The translations under genes were made by a program, and so were the position numbers. Shown here piece after piece: positions 1-13,194 of a stretch of DNA of 64,000 nt. Source of the DNA: Caenorhabditis remanei (lineage: Eukaryota; Nematoda; Chromadorea; Rhabditida; Rhabditidae); assembly GCF_010183535.1 (NCBI RefSeq), contig NC_071329.1:10416001-10480000 (forward strand), given 5' to 3'. Each line of letters starts with the position of its first letter. Positions within the stretch are counted from its first letter, which is position 1. The notes under the pieces are model-generated. The model saw only the letters and a list, made by a program, of their open reading frames with translations. It was not told the origin of the DNA and searched no databases.

Positions 1-294
1 GTAACTGTGAACAAGATGTTCTCAAGTGGTTGGATCGAGATAATAATGTTTGGGATATTCACGATAGACTTGAGAACTCAGAAACATTGAGATCTATACA
101 ATTGAGTTATAATTATTTCAGAATGACACCTTGCACAAAACATTGCATATTTTCGATAATAGCTGCGGATATCATAAAAGGAACCATCGATTTGTCGTAC
201 TCAACATATTTTTCTTAAGTTTAAAAATTGTAATTTCCAGCAAGAATTAGAATTGGAAAACAATCTAATTAAAAACATGAAGAGAAATAAATGA
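1..294 (+). CDS. 3' end of an unrecognised gene cut by the window edge
   Basis: Three coding pieces fit together. Coding sequence at the left edge reads CEQDVLKWLDRDNN and could end at a donor near position 47. An exon at 122-196 follows a TTATTTCAG acceptor and is 75 nt long, open, with phase 0 at both ends. A last exon at 241-294 follows AATTTCCAG and ends in TGA. The intron 197-240 is 44 nt, a typical Caenorhabditis size. The C-terminal piece is charged and ends KNMKRNK. I recognise no domain. The 5' part lies outside the window, and the first donor is uncertain because the intron start is not a strong consensus. Confidence 0.42.
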
Positions 295-3090
295 ACAGAG
301 ACACAAAATGATCGATGAACCATTGCTAAATGTGCCATCTGCTCATTTTTCTCTAGAATTGTAATCTCTTCCCAGAAGACGGTTGTCACTTATGACAACT
401 CAGTATACTGTAATCTGTGAATCAAGATTGTGATGACAGGAAAAGGAAACAAATAGTGAGATAAGATAGAAACCGAGAAACTGACAGTTTCAACGATAGG
501 ATAAGGATTTACGATTGAAGATTTGAAAATCGAAATAAAATTTTCATTGCGCCGGCTAAATGACACAGTCCTCCTCTTTTTTCACCGCAAAAAAACTTCA
601 AAAGTATGCCGCTTCGCTCCGACTGTGACCACCCTAGCACTCTAATTAGGTTGAGGGCGGCTATTGATACCTACTTAGTAGAGACAGCCACCCAGTGGGA
701 AGAAGAGAAAGTGACCGAATGGGGGGAAGAAGAAGAGGTGATATTTGTCGAGAAGAGAAACATCAAATGAGCCGAAACATCGGAAAATAGAAAAGGAAGA
801 AGGCGATGGGATCGCGTGCGAAAATCTCAAATAAATAGGAAAGTACAAGATTTACTTTGTATTGTAAACGAGATGACAAGATAAACATGTTTTTGTGTGG
901 ATGTGTCAGAAAGACCAGACTATAAAAGTACAGTAAGAAATCTCTATTCATAAATAAGATTCCTCTATCAGAACCAATATTCAAAACTGATACGGTCCTA
1001 AATCAGTACCACAAACATCTTCTTCTTCTTCTTCTTCCTCTTAACCTTATCACTCGGTTCTTCTCCCCATTTCCTAATCTTCTAATCCTCTTTTTTTTGC
1101 TTTAAGCGTTTCCGTTCAATACAGATAAAAACGAAAAGGAATATGGTTGTAAACTTAAAGGGAGGGCTTTGGGAAGGAGAGAAAAGAGCAATAAATTGAA
1201 CGAAGGAAACGAAGAAGAAAGCAGTTTGGAGAATTAATGACGAATGCTTTAAACCACGGACAAACGGAGAAGAAACGATGAATGTGGGCGAACGAAAAAA
1301 TTAATCATTCGAGAAGGAAAGGAAAGAACAAATTTGGAGTGAGATCTGGAAGATAATGAGACTCATTTTTAATAAGCATACCGGAGGCGGTATTGTAAAA
1401 AGGAGAGCGGAAGACCGATGGATTAGACCGAAAGCAATTAACCATCTGGTTTTTTGTCGGCAACAGGTGCTCTAATCATGATATGGCGTAACAGGAGAAT
1501 CATTACATGCATCGCTTTCTTTTGATATTTGAAACTCTGGAAAATTGGATTATTCGAAAAATAATCGTCGAAAGAGAATTAAGAAGTTGAGCTGAGAGGA
1601 ATGAAAAGAACATCTAGGTCAAGTTATTGGAAAATTGGGATTTCCCTTTCAAAGTAACAATAATTTGAAGCGATTCCCGAAGAAATTCAAATCAATTAAA
1701 CTTTGGAATCATTAAATATTGAAATTCTTGGAAAAACGGTTAACACTCGAATAGTGACAGTTTTATCAGCAACTGCTGTTTGAATGTTGCCAAATTGCCT
1801 CATAAAACTGCCAACCGAACACAAATTGCTTTTCTGCAAGACACTTTTAGAGTGGGAAGTGTTTGAGCGTGTGCACTCGTGCTATCACTGTTTTCTTATC
1901 GAAAAATTCGAATTGAACGTGAAGAAAATGAATGGAAAAATTGAATAAGGAAATCAATAGAAGTGTAATTTGTTGGAATTTATTCAATTCATTCAATATG
2001 TTTTGTGTTCAGATTCTAGACGTTGCTTTAATTTTAGAAAACTGTGAATTTAATGATTTGAAGTTATTAAACCTTTCTTTTCATTTTTGTAGTTTCGAGG
2101 TAATCTCAATTGGCTGCTACTCGTTTTGAAACTACCGTATAACTGAAAACTAAAAACTAAGAAAGCAGTCTTTCCCATTTTCAAACAAATATTCAATAAA
2201 AGGAGAATTGTCTCTCTCTCTCTCTTTCTATCAGTGTCTTTGAGATAAGCCTGATCCGTGAAACTATAAAGTTAGGAATGTAAATTCGTTGATTCAAAAA
2301 AAGAAGGATACATGAAAGCGGAGAATTCAAAGAGAATCAAATAGATTCAACACAAATTCAAACAATAAAAATAGGACATCCACCCTCATCCGATTCTTCG
2401 TTTTTCTTCTTCCCCTTCCCCCCATCGGAAACGAAATAAAGTTATTTTATGATGCTGAGATCCTGCGCATATAACATTTATTTATTAGTATTGAATCAGA
2501 AGAAGTCAATTCTGATGAAAGGACCAGACAGATTGGTATTAAGACGGAAGATTTGAAGAAACAAACGGATTTGAAAAGAGACGTTTGGCGGCAACCGCTC
2601 TTCTTCTACACCCAACAACCAGGCGGTCCCTTTTGAGAATGAATCCACGAAATAGTATAGGAGAAGTGAGAGACGCAGACAATGAAAAGAGAGACTTTCA
2701 AACACCCAACAGACACCGTCACTCTCTTGTCTCTTTTGACTGTACCGCTCACTAGGAGATACAAGGGAAAAGAGGGCATCTTCATTGATGACTGATGTGT
2801 CAGAAGAATTTGGATAAATCTAAACTTTCTCAAAACTTGAGAAATCAACAACTTTCTTGAAATTAAGGAGTAATCAGGACTTACTTTCTGAAAGTGTTAT
2901 CCTACATTTCTCAACGATGTAGAGTAAAATTCAAATTCGGAAATGTATTTGATTAGAGCGTAACCTGTCCTCCAATCCCCCGTCTCACCGTGTATCGGTT
3001 ACTTCAAAAGGTGTTTCTTTTGGATCTCACCGCCTACTAATTTTCAGATTACACCTTTCGATTCTCCTCCAGTATTTTGAATATCACGGA
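295..3090. other. gene-free stretch
   Basis: About 2.8 kb without a convincing coding exon. Short open frames lack splice signals and are AT-biased. It holds short simple repeats (TCT/CTT near 1017-1040, a CT run near 2211-2226). Nothing else stands out. Confidence 0.6.
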
Positions 3091-3115
3091 ATTTATTAGA
3101 AAAAAAAGAGTGAAA

Positions 3116-4020
3116 CTAATAAGGACGATAGTATTGGAATGGTTGATAAAATGGAGTAAATGAAGGAACTGCGAATTGATTTGGTTGAGGATTCATCCAT
3201 CTTTGATCGAATTGTGCCCATTTATCTTGTGGAAGTGAAGATGGAAATATTTCGAGAGCTGTGAAACTGCTTTGTGCTTGATTCATTTCTTGTTGTGGAA
3301 CTGTAACTGGTGTCTTTTGAATTGGTTGTTGAGCAGCGAACAGAGGACGAATCTCTTCTGGTTGAAGTAGCATAAATGGAGCAAATATTGGAGCAAGAAG
3401 ATGGGCAACAAGACGATCAATTCTCTGAATTCAAACTTTTATATAAATTAATTTCTGAAACTTCAAACCGATTTCAATGACGAATACTTGATTTTGAGTC
3501 CAGTTCTGAAGCGATATTTGATTTTTTCAATCTGAAATAAAACTCGATTTATTACTTTGTTCTCATTCAATTACTGTTCTATGACGGAGATTCTAATCTA
3601 AACTCCAGTTACCTTTTGAATTTGAATCTCATTTCCTGACACTTCTACAGCCGTTTGAACCGGTGAGAACTTCATTACGTAGAGAATTAGACGACGTCTC
3701 AACTGAAAATTTAAAGAATGTCAATTTAAATTTGAGTTTTCACTTCTCACATCTCCATATAATTTCCTTCCATTTCTCACATAATCAATCACAATTTCTT
3801 GAGATTCTGCATCCAATTCATCCAGCTTTTCATCTAAACTCCTCTCATTAATCAGATCTCCAAATGGATCTGGAGGAGGTTTTATTGTTGAAGTACTTGT
3901 GATTCCTGGATCAATTCCATTGAATTCCACAACGTCATCTTCTATTCCATTTTGAGAAAGTATTGAAATCGGGAAGATTGATAACAAAGAAAATAACAAC
4001 AGATGACGAGAACTTGTCAT
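3116..4020 (-). CDS. small secreted protein, unrecognised
   Basis: Four exons: 4020-3751, 3702-3613, 3531-3469 and 3424-3116, all joining in phase 0, giving 243 residues. The N-terminus (MTSSRHLLLFSLLSIFPISI) is a clear signal peptide. The middle is basic and mildly amphipathic. The C-terminal third is rich in Gln, Pro, Phe and Tyr and ends YQPFQYYRPY. No cysteine framework or known domain is visible, so function is unassigned; a secreted or cuticle/extracellular role is only inferred from the signal peptide. The third intron (3468-3425) is only 44 nt. A possible acceptor (TATTTTAG) lies just upstream of the ATG, and an AATAAA on the coding strand follows the stop near 3093-3098. The exon 3 donor was chosen because it alone keeps phase 0. 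Confidence 0.65.
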
Positions 4021-5550
4021 TTGGATTGATGATTCTAAAATATATAAATTAATTTTAAAAAATAAAGAGACTTAGATTTAACAAAAAAGTTGGGAATGTT
4101 TCTGATAAAACCGACACTTTGAGTAGTTGAAAAATACGACAAGCAAAGGAATTCGTCCCTTCTTTTCTCTAATTTCAGCGTGACTTCTGAACATAAAAAT
4201 ACGGAATAATCAGTTGTTTCAAGTTGCCGACAAGTCAAAATCTGCTGACCAATTACAAAACTTCGTTTCTATATAGATAAATATTCCAGAAAACATCGGG
4301 GGTGACAACATCTTTTCAGACCAGTCTGATATTTACAGACTCTCCCACCTACAGTTCAGATCTGCAAAGTACTTTTCCTTGTTTTCTTCAAAAAATAATT
4401 TCAGTCAGCCCCACGAGGTATTACGATATAATGATTTTGTTGATGATTCTGAGTTGGTAAAATTGTTTTCGCATCAGCAGCTCCCAATATTCATTTTGCA
4501 CTAGACAACTTTTTTGAAAAAAAACTTTTCATATCCTGTGCTAGCATATTATGTATATCGCAAAGTTCATTTTTGGCGAAAACAAAAAAAATTGGGCTCT
4601 GTGGATGAAGGCGCAGTAAATCTACTGTAAAAAGGAAGCAATTCTACAGTAACCGATATTCTAAATACCGTCTGTCGAAGTTCATAGAAACAGAATAATG
4701 TACAAAACGAATAAAAATGTCATAATTATATTTCTTGAAATCACAATATTTGGTCTGAAGGGTCTATTATAACATCCGGTCAAGTTCTAGAAATTTCAAA
4801 AACAAATTCAGAAATGACGAGAAAAGAATCCAATGGAATTGTGAAAAAAAGAAAATGATGGGTGTCCGTCTCTCGGATTATTTTGTGTTCTTTCTCGATC
4901 TTCCTCCTTTTTTTCTTCTCCTCAAGGCTACTCGTCCTTCTTATTTTCCGGGTAAGCGGTTTACTTTTCTGTATTCTGAAGACTGATTCTACTGTACCTT
5001 TTTCTCTTTTATTTGACTTCTTATGTCCATTTTGTTTATAATTGCTCTTCTTCCTCTTCTTTTTGAAAAGCGAAATTCGAAACGCGAGAAGACGTCGAAT
5101 GAGTTTGAAACCACTTGACCCGAACTCATAAAATAGAAAAGTAAGGGTTATTTCCATCTCAAATATGAAATTTCAATAAAGGATTAGTGTTCGGTTGAGT
5201 GATTTAGTTTGAAAACGTTTAGAGAAAAATATTTTGACAGATTGTCGGTTTTCGGTGAACTTCAAGAGTTTACGTAACATTCTCAAAGCATCATTCTGTT
5301 AGGTGTTTTGCGATTAAAAGATCCGATGATGTTACGTAATACCTTTGACAATCAGGAGTGCGTTTATCCTCTCATAGAGGAGAATAAAGTGGAAATGGAA
5401 AAAATGCAACAGGGATGAGGTAAACGAAAAAGATATGTACAGTACGAAAGTGGGTTAAACATGATAATGATACATGGAAAACATGGAAATTAAAAATACA
5501 GATTTTGGAACATAAATTGATTATACAAAATATAGAAGTCATGTAGAAAA
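4021..5550. other. gene-free stretch
   Basis: No supported gene. An open frame near 4780-5157 (-) is low-complexity Lys/Arg/Ser/Phe sequence with no splice or family support. Short paired CTACTGTA/TACAGTA words near 4620-4660 are a common dispersed motif in this genus. Confidence 0.55.
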
Positions 5551-8500
5551 TTATGGCTGGAGAACAAGCAGAGTATTGTGGGGATCATCGATTTGGGCGC
5601 GTCGAGCTTCAAAGTTTTGACGACGGATGCATTTGGGACATTCACCGGAAGTACGCCAACATTCGTTGTGGAACACTGAGAAACAAACACGACACTGAAA
5701 TAAAATACAATTAATTATTCTAAATTTTTAATTATTGATCATTGATCAAGTAGAGTTCAATGCATGTATAAATCGAACTCACCCTATGAGTTGATTCCGT
5801 ATTGAACGGATAAATAACCTCATTTACTGAACACAATTCGCAACAGAATCCTTTCTGTTTACACAATGTACACGCCACAACGTGATTCATTGAATGTTTC
5901 AGTAAATTTTTGAGTCGTCTCTGAAGGGAACCACTCTTAACATCCATCAAATCGGCAAATGAGTAAAGGTCAATATCTGATCGAAGATACTCTTTTGGCC
6001 ATAATCGCCGTCGGAAATCCTCTGCAACTGATTCGCGACATGTAAATAGATACATTGAGACTAGATGCAGCTTTTCTCGAAGTTTTCGAGTCTCTTCGAG
6101 TGCAGGAACATGTGAATACAGACGAGGATTTGAAGTTTTAATGTTGATAAGTGCCTTTTCTTGGTTTGCTTCATACCAAGCACGTCCTCGATCAGAAACT
6201 GCTCTTTCTCTCCAATCCCAATCCATTACAACCCGAGCGGGAATCGAAACTTTTCCACCGGTTTTCATACATTCCGGACAATAGTATTTACTGTCGATTG
6301 CACATGTTCTGGAAGAAAAAGAATAATTAACAAGCGATTTGTTTTGAAGCTTACTCGAACTTTGAAAAGAAAGAACCGCCAATCGTCTTTCGACACATTG
6401 CGCACCGAAAATCTTGTGAGTCCAGGCCCTTTTCTCTCGGAATTCGGCACAGTTTTTCTGCGATTTCAGAAGATACTGATGACTTTCTAGACTCATCTGT
6501 CGAGTTCACATCATCAATACCTTCATCATTATCAGCAAGATCTTGACTGGAAGTACCAAGGGATTCTGTCATTACATGTGAGTCATCATTTCCTCCGCGA
6601 GTTTCCATTGCTGATCGTAGAGCTTGTCCGAAGCTGACAACTGGTCCACCAGAATCAGAAGATGAAGAAAGATGATCAGAATTCGATTCCCACATTTGAT
6701 GTCGCGCTCCAATTGCTGCAAGCGAATTTCCCATCAATCCGGGACTTTGTACATATATTGGGACTCCGTGCTGTAAAAACATCAAATTGGAAAATTGTAA
6801 CCAGAATTAGTATACTTCGAAAGTGTCGTTGTCAGTACAAGGTAATGCTTCCAAAAGTTCATCGCGAAGTGAAGTTCCGAGAATTGAATCAGCCTGAAAA
6901 TTAAAAATTCATAACCATTGAAGTGAAACCCTAATTCTTGAATGAAGTTTTTTTTAGAAAACTATCAGAATTCACTCACCCCACAAGGAACGAAAAACGG
7001 AAAACTCATAGTTCGACCAAGTAATAATACTGCTCACCCAAACTAATTTGTGAAGTAAAAGTGGTGAATGACCGACTGAGTAATGATCTTATCATTGACC
7101 ATAAAGTGAACACAATGGTCAGGTGAAGATGAACGCAGAGCAGAATAAAAATCAATGAATATCTTATACTAGGCAGAGATACCTCGAACGGGGGAAGAGG
7201 TCAGCAAAGGCGGCGTAATTTATTGTACACGTTGCGCAGAGCAGAAAACTAGATACGCCTCTATATTAGTCTATTCCCATCATTAATTACAGAACTGTGA
7301 AGCTTTTCTCAAAAATTGATAGAAACTCTGAGACTTCTTAAATTTTATGAAAAATCTAACTCAATGTACCCTATGATAATCCCGTTGATGTACTCCAAAG
7401 TCATAGCTCTTCAATGTACCCCATGATCAAATTTTTCATACATGTACCCTTGGATTATAGGCCCAAATTCTCAGCGCGTAACGAATTTTTATCCGTCTTT
7501 CTTCACATACCACATCACAAAATAATTGTTTGGCACTTGTCTTCTCATCCTTTCGAAGAATACTAGCAATTTTAATTGTTGAGTTAACAAACTTCCGGAA
7601 AAATGAGTCTCTAACTAGGTTCACTTCAGATACCATATCAGACAGACTACTTCTCCTACGACCTGTGCTGCCAATAGATGACGATAGCCGTTTTGAAAAC
7701 GAACGAATTCTTTCGAAAGCTTCTTCTTCTTCGTCTGGTGTCATCGTGTCAAATAGACTGGTTGTAGCGACAACTTTACTAGCGATTTGGGTCATATTCT
7801 TTTTCGAATCAGTGGAAATATCAGGATCAGAAGAATATAAAGAAGACAGTAGGGATGTCGTTCGAATTCTCATAGCTTGAAATTATCAAGCGCTTTCCAC
7901 AGAAACAGAAATGCGGTAGATAATCTCAGTTGAAAAGAAGAGAGTACTATGCCTTTACTATCAGCTTATCATTTTTCTGCCATTGCACCACCGCCGCTTA
8001 TCGAACACCATTTCGCATCTTATTGTCATGTGAATGCTGTCTAAATGTGATGAAAAATGAAACAAAGAGTTCAAAAGTATGATTTTTGTGTTGTCTGATT
8101 TTGGATGTTGTCTTGAGAAACAAGGAAATGAAAAAATGTTTCTTAAGCCAGTGCCTTCGTAAAATGTAGTACTTCGGATGAACTATTCATTCTGATTATG
8201 TTGAAAACATTGATATCAGACGATCCATGATATTTTTGTTACGTACACTCAAATATTCAATGGGAGAACGTAGTGCATCTATTGTTTTCTAGATAAAACC
8301 ACACAAAAAAGTTACACACTAACTACTACTACCCGAATTCCAGTTATATTTAGACATTGCTTTTTGCTCATCAAATTTTTCACCTAATTTTCTTATCATA
8401 TTAAATATCTGGAGAAGGTCACACGACCTGCCTATAAATTGAAACCCGCTGATGAGCCTTGATAACAGAGTTTAATGACGACAGGAGCAGAAAATTTCAG

Positions 8501-11147
8501 AATTTTTTCCGGGAAATTGAAGCGTCTGAACAAACCTTTTGTTGTGTCCTATGTATTAATTGTCGTCGACTTCCTCCTTGAATTGTAACAGGTTTACTTC
8601 GAGTCACTACGGGGTCGGAAGGTTGAGCAGCAGTACCTTCTTCCTCGTCCATTGACACTGAAATAGGAACAATAAAAAGTGTTTTGGTGGTTCAATTTTC
8701 ATGCAATACTGTAAATAAGTTTAGCTAACAAGTTTAGCTCAACTGTTCTGATTACTCCTTTTCAAAATACAGATTCAATGCAACATGGTAGCTTCTTTTA
8801 TTATTTGAAAAAAGAAGTGATATTTGCGGCGAAATATAAGCATATAGCATTTTCCCACTTTTCAAAAATCTAAGGATAGTTATAATATTTTTCCAGCTAG
8901 TAATAAGACATACCATCAAAAACTTCCCTATCGTCCTCAATAACACTATTTTCTAATTCAATCGGAGTTTCTTCTTCTTCTTGTTTCTGACTTATGACAT
9001 CATCAGTTAATGAAATGCTCCTCGGTGCTGGAACTTCTTCTTCAACTGTAGATGCCAACTCATGCAAAGCTTCAATAAACGATAAAGATCTTTCTTCAAT
9101 CCCAGTTCTTTCTTCGAGAGTATCGGGTTCTATTTCTGATGTTTTTCTTGTTCCGCCTGCAGAAGATGAAGCCATTTCAGCGATTCCACTGTCGATTGTG
9201 ACAGAAATTGGTTTGGATTTTATTTCTCCTTCGCAAACTTCTGGTGAAAATGCTACGTCGTTTGGAACTGTACCGAATATTGTAGATGGCTAAAAAAAAC
9301 ATTGAATTTGAAACAACTCTAAAACTTCTGAGTAATATCAAAATCAGCTTACCAAATCACTGTTGGCTCTGGATTCTCTCGTTGATATAGCTTTAGTTCT
9401 TTGATACTCTTCTCGAGAAGCTTCACTAGAACTTCTTGAATTAGACTTTTGTTTAGATGGTCTTCGAATTCTTCTAGAAATGATGAGGGGTTTGGATCCG
9501 AGAGGCGCGTTCGAAGCTACATCCGAAACCACTTGAACAAAATCAGATGATCTTTTTGTGATTTTTACTTGATCTAGAATTGTGGTATCCACGGGTGTTG
9601 AGGAGAATAGAGGTGATTGCGGAAGTTGAATACGTTGATTAGATGATACACGTCGCATTCCACCAGAAGACGAGGGATTTTTTTTAAGACTTCCGACAAC
9701 TGCATGCTGATATGACATTTCACCAGAATCCAACATAGAAGGATGTGAATAGACAGAAGAACATTCTGAGTGATCGTCGTTATCTGGGCCTGCAACTTCG
9801 AGATATATTTATAGTTACTGAAGCAGCGAGAACATGAAAAAACTTACGTTTGATAGGTCTACTCGATGTCCTTTTTCTTTGTCTCTCTACGTAAGCAGGC
9901 GATCCTATCTCTTGATCCTCTTCAGACACCAGGGCATCAATTGCTGGAATAGCAATTTCTTCAGTCAAATGAGCAGGTTTTGGATTTGGTCGGGCTTTCA
10001 AAACCCCGACTTTTAACGGCTCTCCAGTCATTAGACCAGCCAAAATCAAAGGAGTGGGCGTCCAAGTATTCAGGAACGAAGAGTTAGTGGCTGCAGAAAT
10101 GGGAAGTGATGTCAACGGCTTCAGAAGACCACGTATCCTTTCAGAGTGTTCGGAGTTAGTAAGAAGTCGGAGAAATGCCTCATCGGAATAAAATTGTCTG
10201 CAAATTTATATATACAAAATAGTTGTGAACGTATTAAAACATACTGAATAGCGGTTATTTCTGTTGCCAGCAAATCAAGGTATTGACTCAAAGCGTTTTC
10301 ATTCAGAACAATTCGAATCCATGCTCGACTCTTGCCAATTTCAGTGCGGACTTGTCCCAGGCATGAGATTTGGTTAGTGATTGATCGATGTGAAAACTTG
10401 GAAACAAAAGGCCAGAAATTCTAAATATGTGACGATCATTTGCCTTTTTCTATCATTAAAAAACTTACAGGTTCCGGATACTTCGCATATCTTGTTCCTT
10501 TCAGAAAAAAAGGATCACGTAGTCCGTGAATGAAAATTGCTTCGATAGAATTGCATAAATTCTGAGTTATTTCACTGAAAAAGTGATCTTGTTACTGAGA
10601 AACTGATGAATGATTTTACCTGGGTACATTCTCTCTTTTTGAATGAGGCGATGCGATTGCCGCTTTTACTACATTATCGAGCTCTTTTTGTAAATCCAAC
10701 CGTATTTTTTCTTGTCTTTGTTTCTGAGCCGGTGTCGGTGCCGGAGCAGGCGTCATCGAGGTAGAATGTTTCTGGAAAATGTTGAATGAAATGAATAATA
10801 ATAACAGTATTTATTTGAAACGAAATAAACACTTAATCTTCGATTTTTTACTATCAAATGGTTTTTGAGGTCTGAACAGAAAGGAACATTGCGAACTCGG
10901 AGGAACAACACGATGTTGAGAAACATTGAAGTAAAAATCAGAAAATTTTCTCGAAAAAATACAATCCAGTTGTGCAGACTATGCATTATTGGAGTGTTAG
11001 TCAAATTTCGGTGAAATAAACATTTGCAACCATGAACCGAGAACAAAGAAGAATAACGAGTCTTCTCGGTTATCAGTTCCACAAGTTCATTGATAATTTT
11101 ACGATGCACTTTCGATTTAGGTTACTTACATTCAATCGTCTGAACAT
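5551..11147 (-). CDS. RUN and Rubicon-homology domain protein (Rubicon/PLEKHM1-like)
   Basis: Regulator of late endosome/autophagosome trafficking by family. Long form exons: 11147-11130, 10771-10620, 10574-10469, 10420-10245, 10197-9848, 9789-9353, 9289-8914, 8657-8536, 6893-6816, 6770-6355, 6308-5783, 5694-5551, giving about 966 residues. All phases agree. A RUN domain covers about residues 30-190 (SIEAIFIHGLRDPFF, then FWPFVSKFSH and GKSRAWIRIVLNENAL). A Ser-rich, probably disordered middle follows. The last 240 residues are the Rubicon-homology (DUF4206) zinc domain, with paired Cys (RCAMC, YCPEC, CTLCKQKGFCCELC, CRVCFSVFHNECW) and the PARVVMDWDWRERAVS core. No PH domain was seen, which favours Rubicon over PLEKHM1. 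C. elegans Y51H1A.2 is the likely ortholog, from memory. Two further start exons are listed separately. The direct splice from 8536 to 6893 is phase-compatible but unproven. Confidence 0.8.
6980..7009 (-). CDS. alternative 10-codon first exon of the Rubicon-like gene (short form)
   Basis: ATG at 7009 reads MSFPFFVPCG and meets a consensus donor GGG|GTGAGT at 6980 in phase 0, exactly matching the shared exon at 6893. It would make a 397-residue form with only the linker and the C-terminal Rubicon-homology domain, resembling DEF8-type proteins. An in-frame acceptor that would let the long form include it is not visible. Confidence 0.5.
7448..7873 (-). CDS. alternative first exon of the Rubicon-like gene (medium form)
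   Basis: A 142-codon open exon starting at ATG 7873 (MRIRTTSLLSSL) and ending at a donor after YNPR (7448, GTACAT). It leaves phase 0, matching the shared exon at 6893. An in-frame TAA lies just upstream of the ATG and no good acceptor sits between them, so it reads best as a first exon rather than an internal one. The resulting protein would be about 529 residues, with the Rubicon-homology domain but no RUN domain. The sequence is rich in Ser, Arg and Glu with no domain. It could instead be an internal exon entered through a poor acceptor (TTTCAAG). Confidence 0.5.
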
Positions 11148-12003
11148 GATCGTAGTAGTTATGGAAAGAAGTCAAGTGTCGGCGATGTGGTTGCATTCAC
11201 AGTGATGTGATGAAATCTGTCTGCAATGAAAATAGCCTTGGTGAGAGAGTAGCAGCGTTGCGCAAAGAAACAGAACGAATGAGTCAGAATACAAAAAGTA
11301 CTAAATAAAACGAGAGACAATGTTTCGAAAGTTTTCAACGAATGCATTATTGAAAAATAATATGAAATGCTTCTGATAGTGGCCGCAGTCACAAGGCCAG
11401 ACCTGTCCTCGTGATGAGTGTGTTGTTGTCATATTTACAGCGGTTTCCAACAATATATACAGTATTTCTGCCTGAAAAAAAACAAAGAAACCAATACACA
11501 CGAAATACCGTTTATAAAACGCGTTTATCAAAAAATTGAGCCCATATTGCACATAAAAATGATTCAGATAGTTTCTAATTTGATTCCCTTATCTGTGCTT
11601 TTTTTTCAGAACTTTACGTGTGATTTTGGTTAATTTTTAATCAATCATTAAGTACACTAATTCAGCATTTTCCAGATTCATGCAATGATTCCTTGAAAAC
11701 CTCGCATTTTTCAATAGTTTTGTATTGGAACGAAGGATTGTGCAAAAATGAGAGACGCAGCGTAAGGTCTCAACACGCTCACTGCTACGGTGTCGGTCGT
11801 TTCGACTGTGCGATTTTTATGAAGAGTCTGTTTATCGATTCTCCGGATTTAAATTTTTTTCAGGAGTTTTTTCAGTTTAAAAGTTGTTTACAACATATCT
11901 TGATTTTTTTCCATTTTAATATTCTCAAATTGTGATTCGCAATACGATGCGCTCATTAATATATTCCGATCGGTTGCAGTTAAAATATTCTCGATTTTCA
12001 GGC
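11148..12003. promoter_or_regulatory. divergent intergenic region
   Basis: About 0.85 kb between two divergently transcribed genes (Rubicon-like on -, NDUFB8 on +), presumably holding both promoters. Open frames here are short and unsupported. I see no defined binding site. Confidence 0.4.
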
Positions 12004-12875
12004 ATGCTTGCCCCACGCTTGCAGAAGGCGATTAATGCCAGCAGATCTTTCCATCTTGCGAGAGTCATGTCTAGTAAGTCTTTTATTCAACTTTAGAAAC
12101 AATTTGATTTATTTTTGCTGGAAAAATTGAAAATAAAAACAAAACGCGAATTCTAAAAATCTTATTTATCCTTAAAATATTAGAATATTCATAAATTCAG
12201 TGCGTGGACCTCTGACGTTCGATGGCTGGTACCCAAGAGATCACAAGCCGAGTGCTCCACCAACTAATGAAGAAGAGCGTCGTGCAGCAGCCGTCAAGTA
12301 CGGTCTCCGCCCAGAAGATTATCACTCAATGGATAAAGATGACGTGATTAAGTTTGCTGGAGACTACCCAGACATTGGCGTAGTAACCTATGATCACAAG
12401 GATCCTTATGAAGCATGGACTGATCGTCAAAATCGCAGAAATTGGGGAGAACTCGTACCAATTGATATGATGCGCTATCGCGGAGATCGTCTCACTTTCA
12501 CCGGACTCGAAGCTGAAGACTATACTACGTATGTTTATTCTTTTTGTTTTTCAATCACCTGATGTTATTTTGAAAGACAGTTTATAAAAAGAAGAAACTA
12601 ATGTAAAAAACTAAAAACCAAATACTATGAGTTTTGGTAACGTTTTTCCCATTTTCATCAATCTTTTTTCCAGCTGGGGATCTATCGTGATGTGCCTTCG
12701 TGTATTGGTGCCAATGGCTTTGATTGCCTGGTATTTCTGTAATGATCATCCGAATGCTCTCCGTTGGCGAAATCCTGCGATGCCAAAACAGTATCCCTAC
12801 GACTTCTATCGCGCATATCCATTCGATGATCCACGAAAATATCCAATTGTTAACTATTCGTTCGATCTCGAATAA
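12004..12875 (+). CDS. NADH dehydrogenase 1 beta subcomplex subunit 8 (NDUFB8/ASHI)
   Basis: Accessory subunit of mitochondrial respiratory complex I, in the inner-membrane arm. Exons 12004-12073, 12201-12528, 12674-12875, giving 199 residues. The N-terminus (MLAPRLQKAINASRSFHLAR) is basic and hydroxylated, a mitochondrial targeting sequence. The conserved soluble part follows (GPLTFDGWYPRDHKP, PYEAWTDRQNRRNWGE). One membrane segment is present near residues 140-160 (VMCLRVLVPMALIAWYFC), then a short tail with DFYRAYPFDDPRKYP. Ortholog of C. elegans Y51H1A.3, from memory. The ATG sits two bases after a TTTTCAG acceptor. AATAAA at 13010-13015 is followed 136 bp later by an acceptor in front of ing-3, the spacing of a Caenorhabditis operon. 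Confidence 0.92.
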
Positions 12876-13149
12876 ATAGTGATTGTCGTCAGTTGGCTGA
12901 AAGTGTGTTTAAAGGGTCGTTTCGAAAAGGAAATGCGAGTTTCTGTTTTTCAGATACTGTAGGTTTATAGAATCACTCGAATTTTGATTTTTTCGTTTTT
13001 CCTTTGTAAAATAAAATATTACTTTATCAAATATTTTTTCTTAAACTGTATTTTTTTACGGATGTAACCGTAGCAATACCGTTGATTTTGGCATTTTTCT
13101 TGAGCAAAACATTTTTTGCATGTTAAATACTTAAAACGAATTGTATTAC

Positions 13150-13151
13150 AG
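13150..13151 (+). promoter_or_regulatory. candidate trans-splice acceptor before ing-3
   Basis: TTGTATTACAG ends at 13151, 44 bases before the ing-3 ATG and 136 bases after the AATAAA of NDUFB8. That is SL2-type operon spacing. Inferred from spacing only. Confidence 0.5.
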
Positions 13152-13194
13152 AACTCGAACAAAAAAGGGCGCTGGACGCCACCAGTTCAACAAA

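Noticed and set aside
4615..4665. CTACTGTA and TACAGTA pair
   Set aside because: These short words are scattered widely in Caenorhabditis noncoding DNA; no longer inverted repeat or duplication surrounds them here.
4780..5157. A 125-codon Lys/Arg-rich open frame on the minus strand
   Set aside because: Low-complexity purine/pyrimidine tracts produce it; no start context, splice sites or family match.
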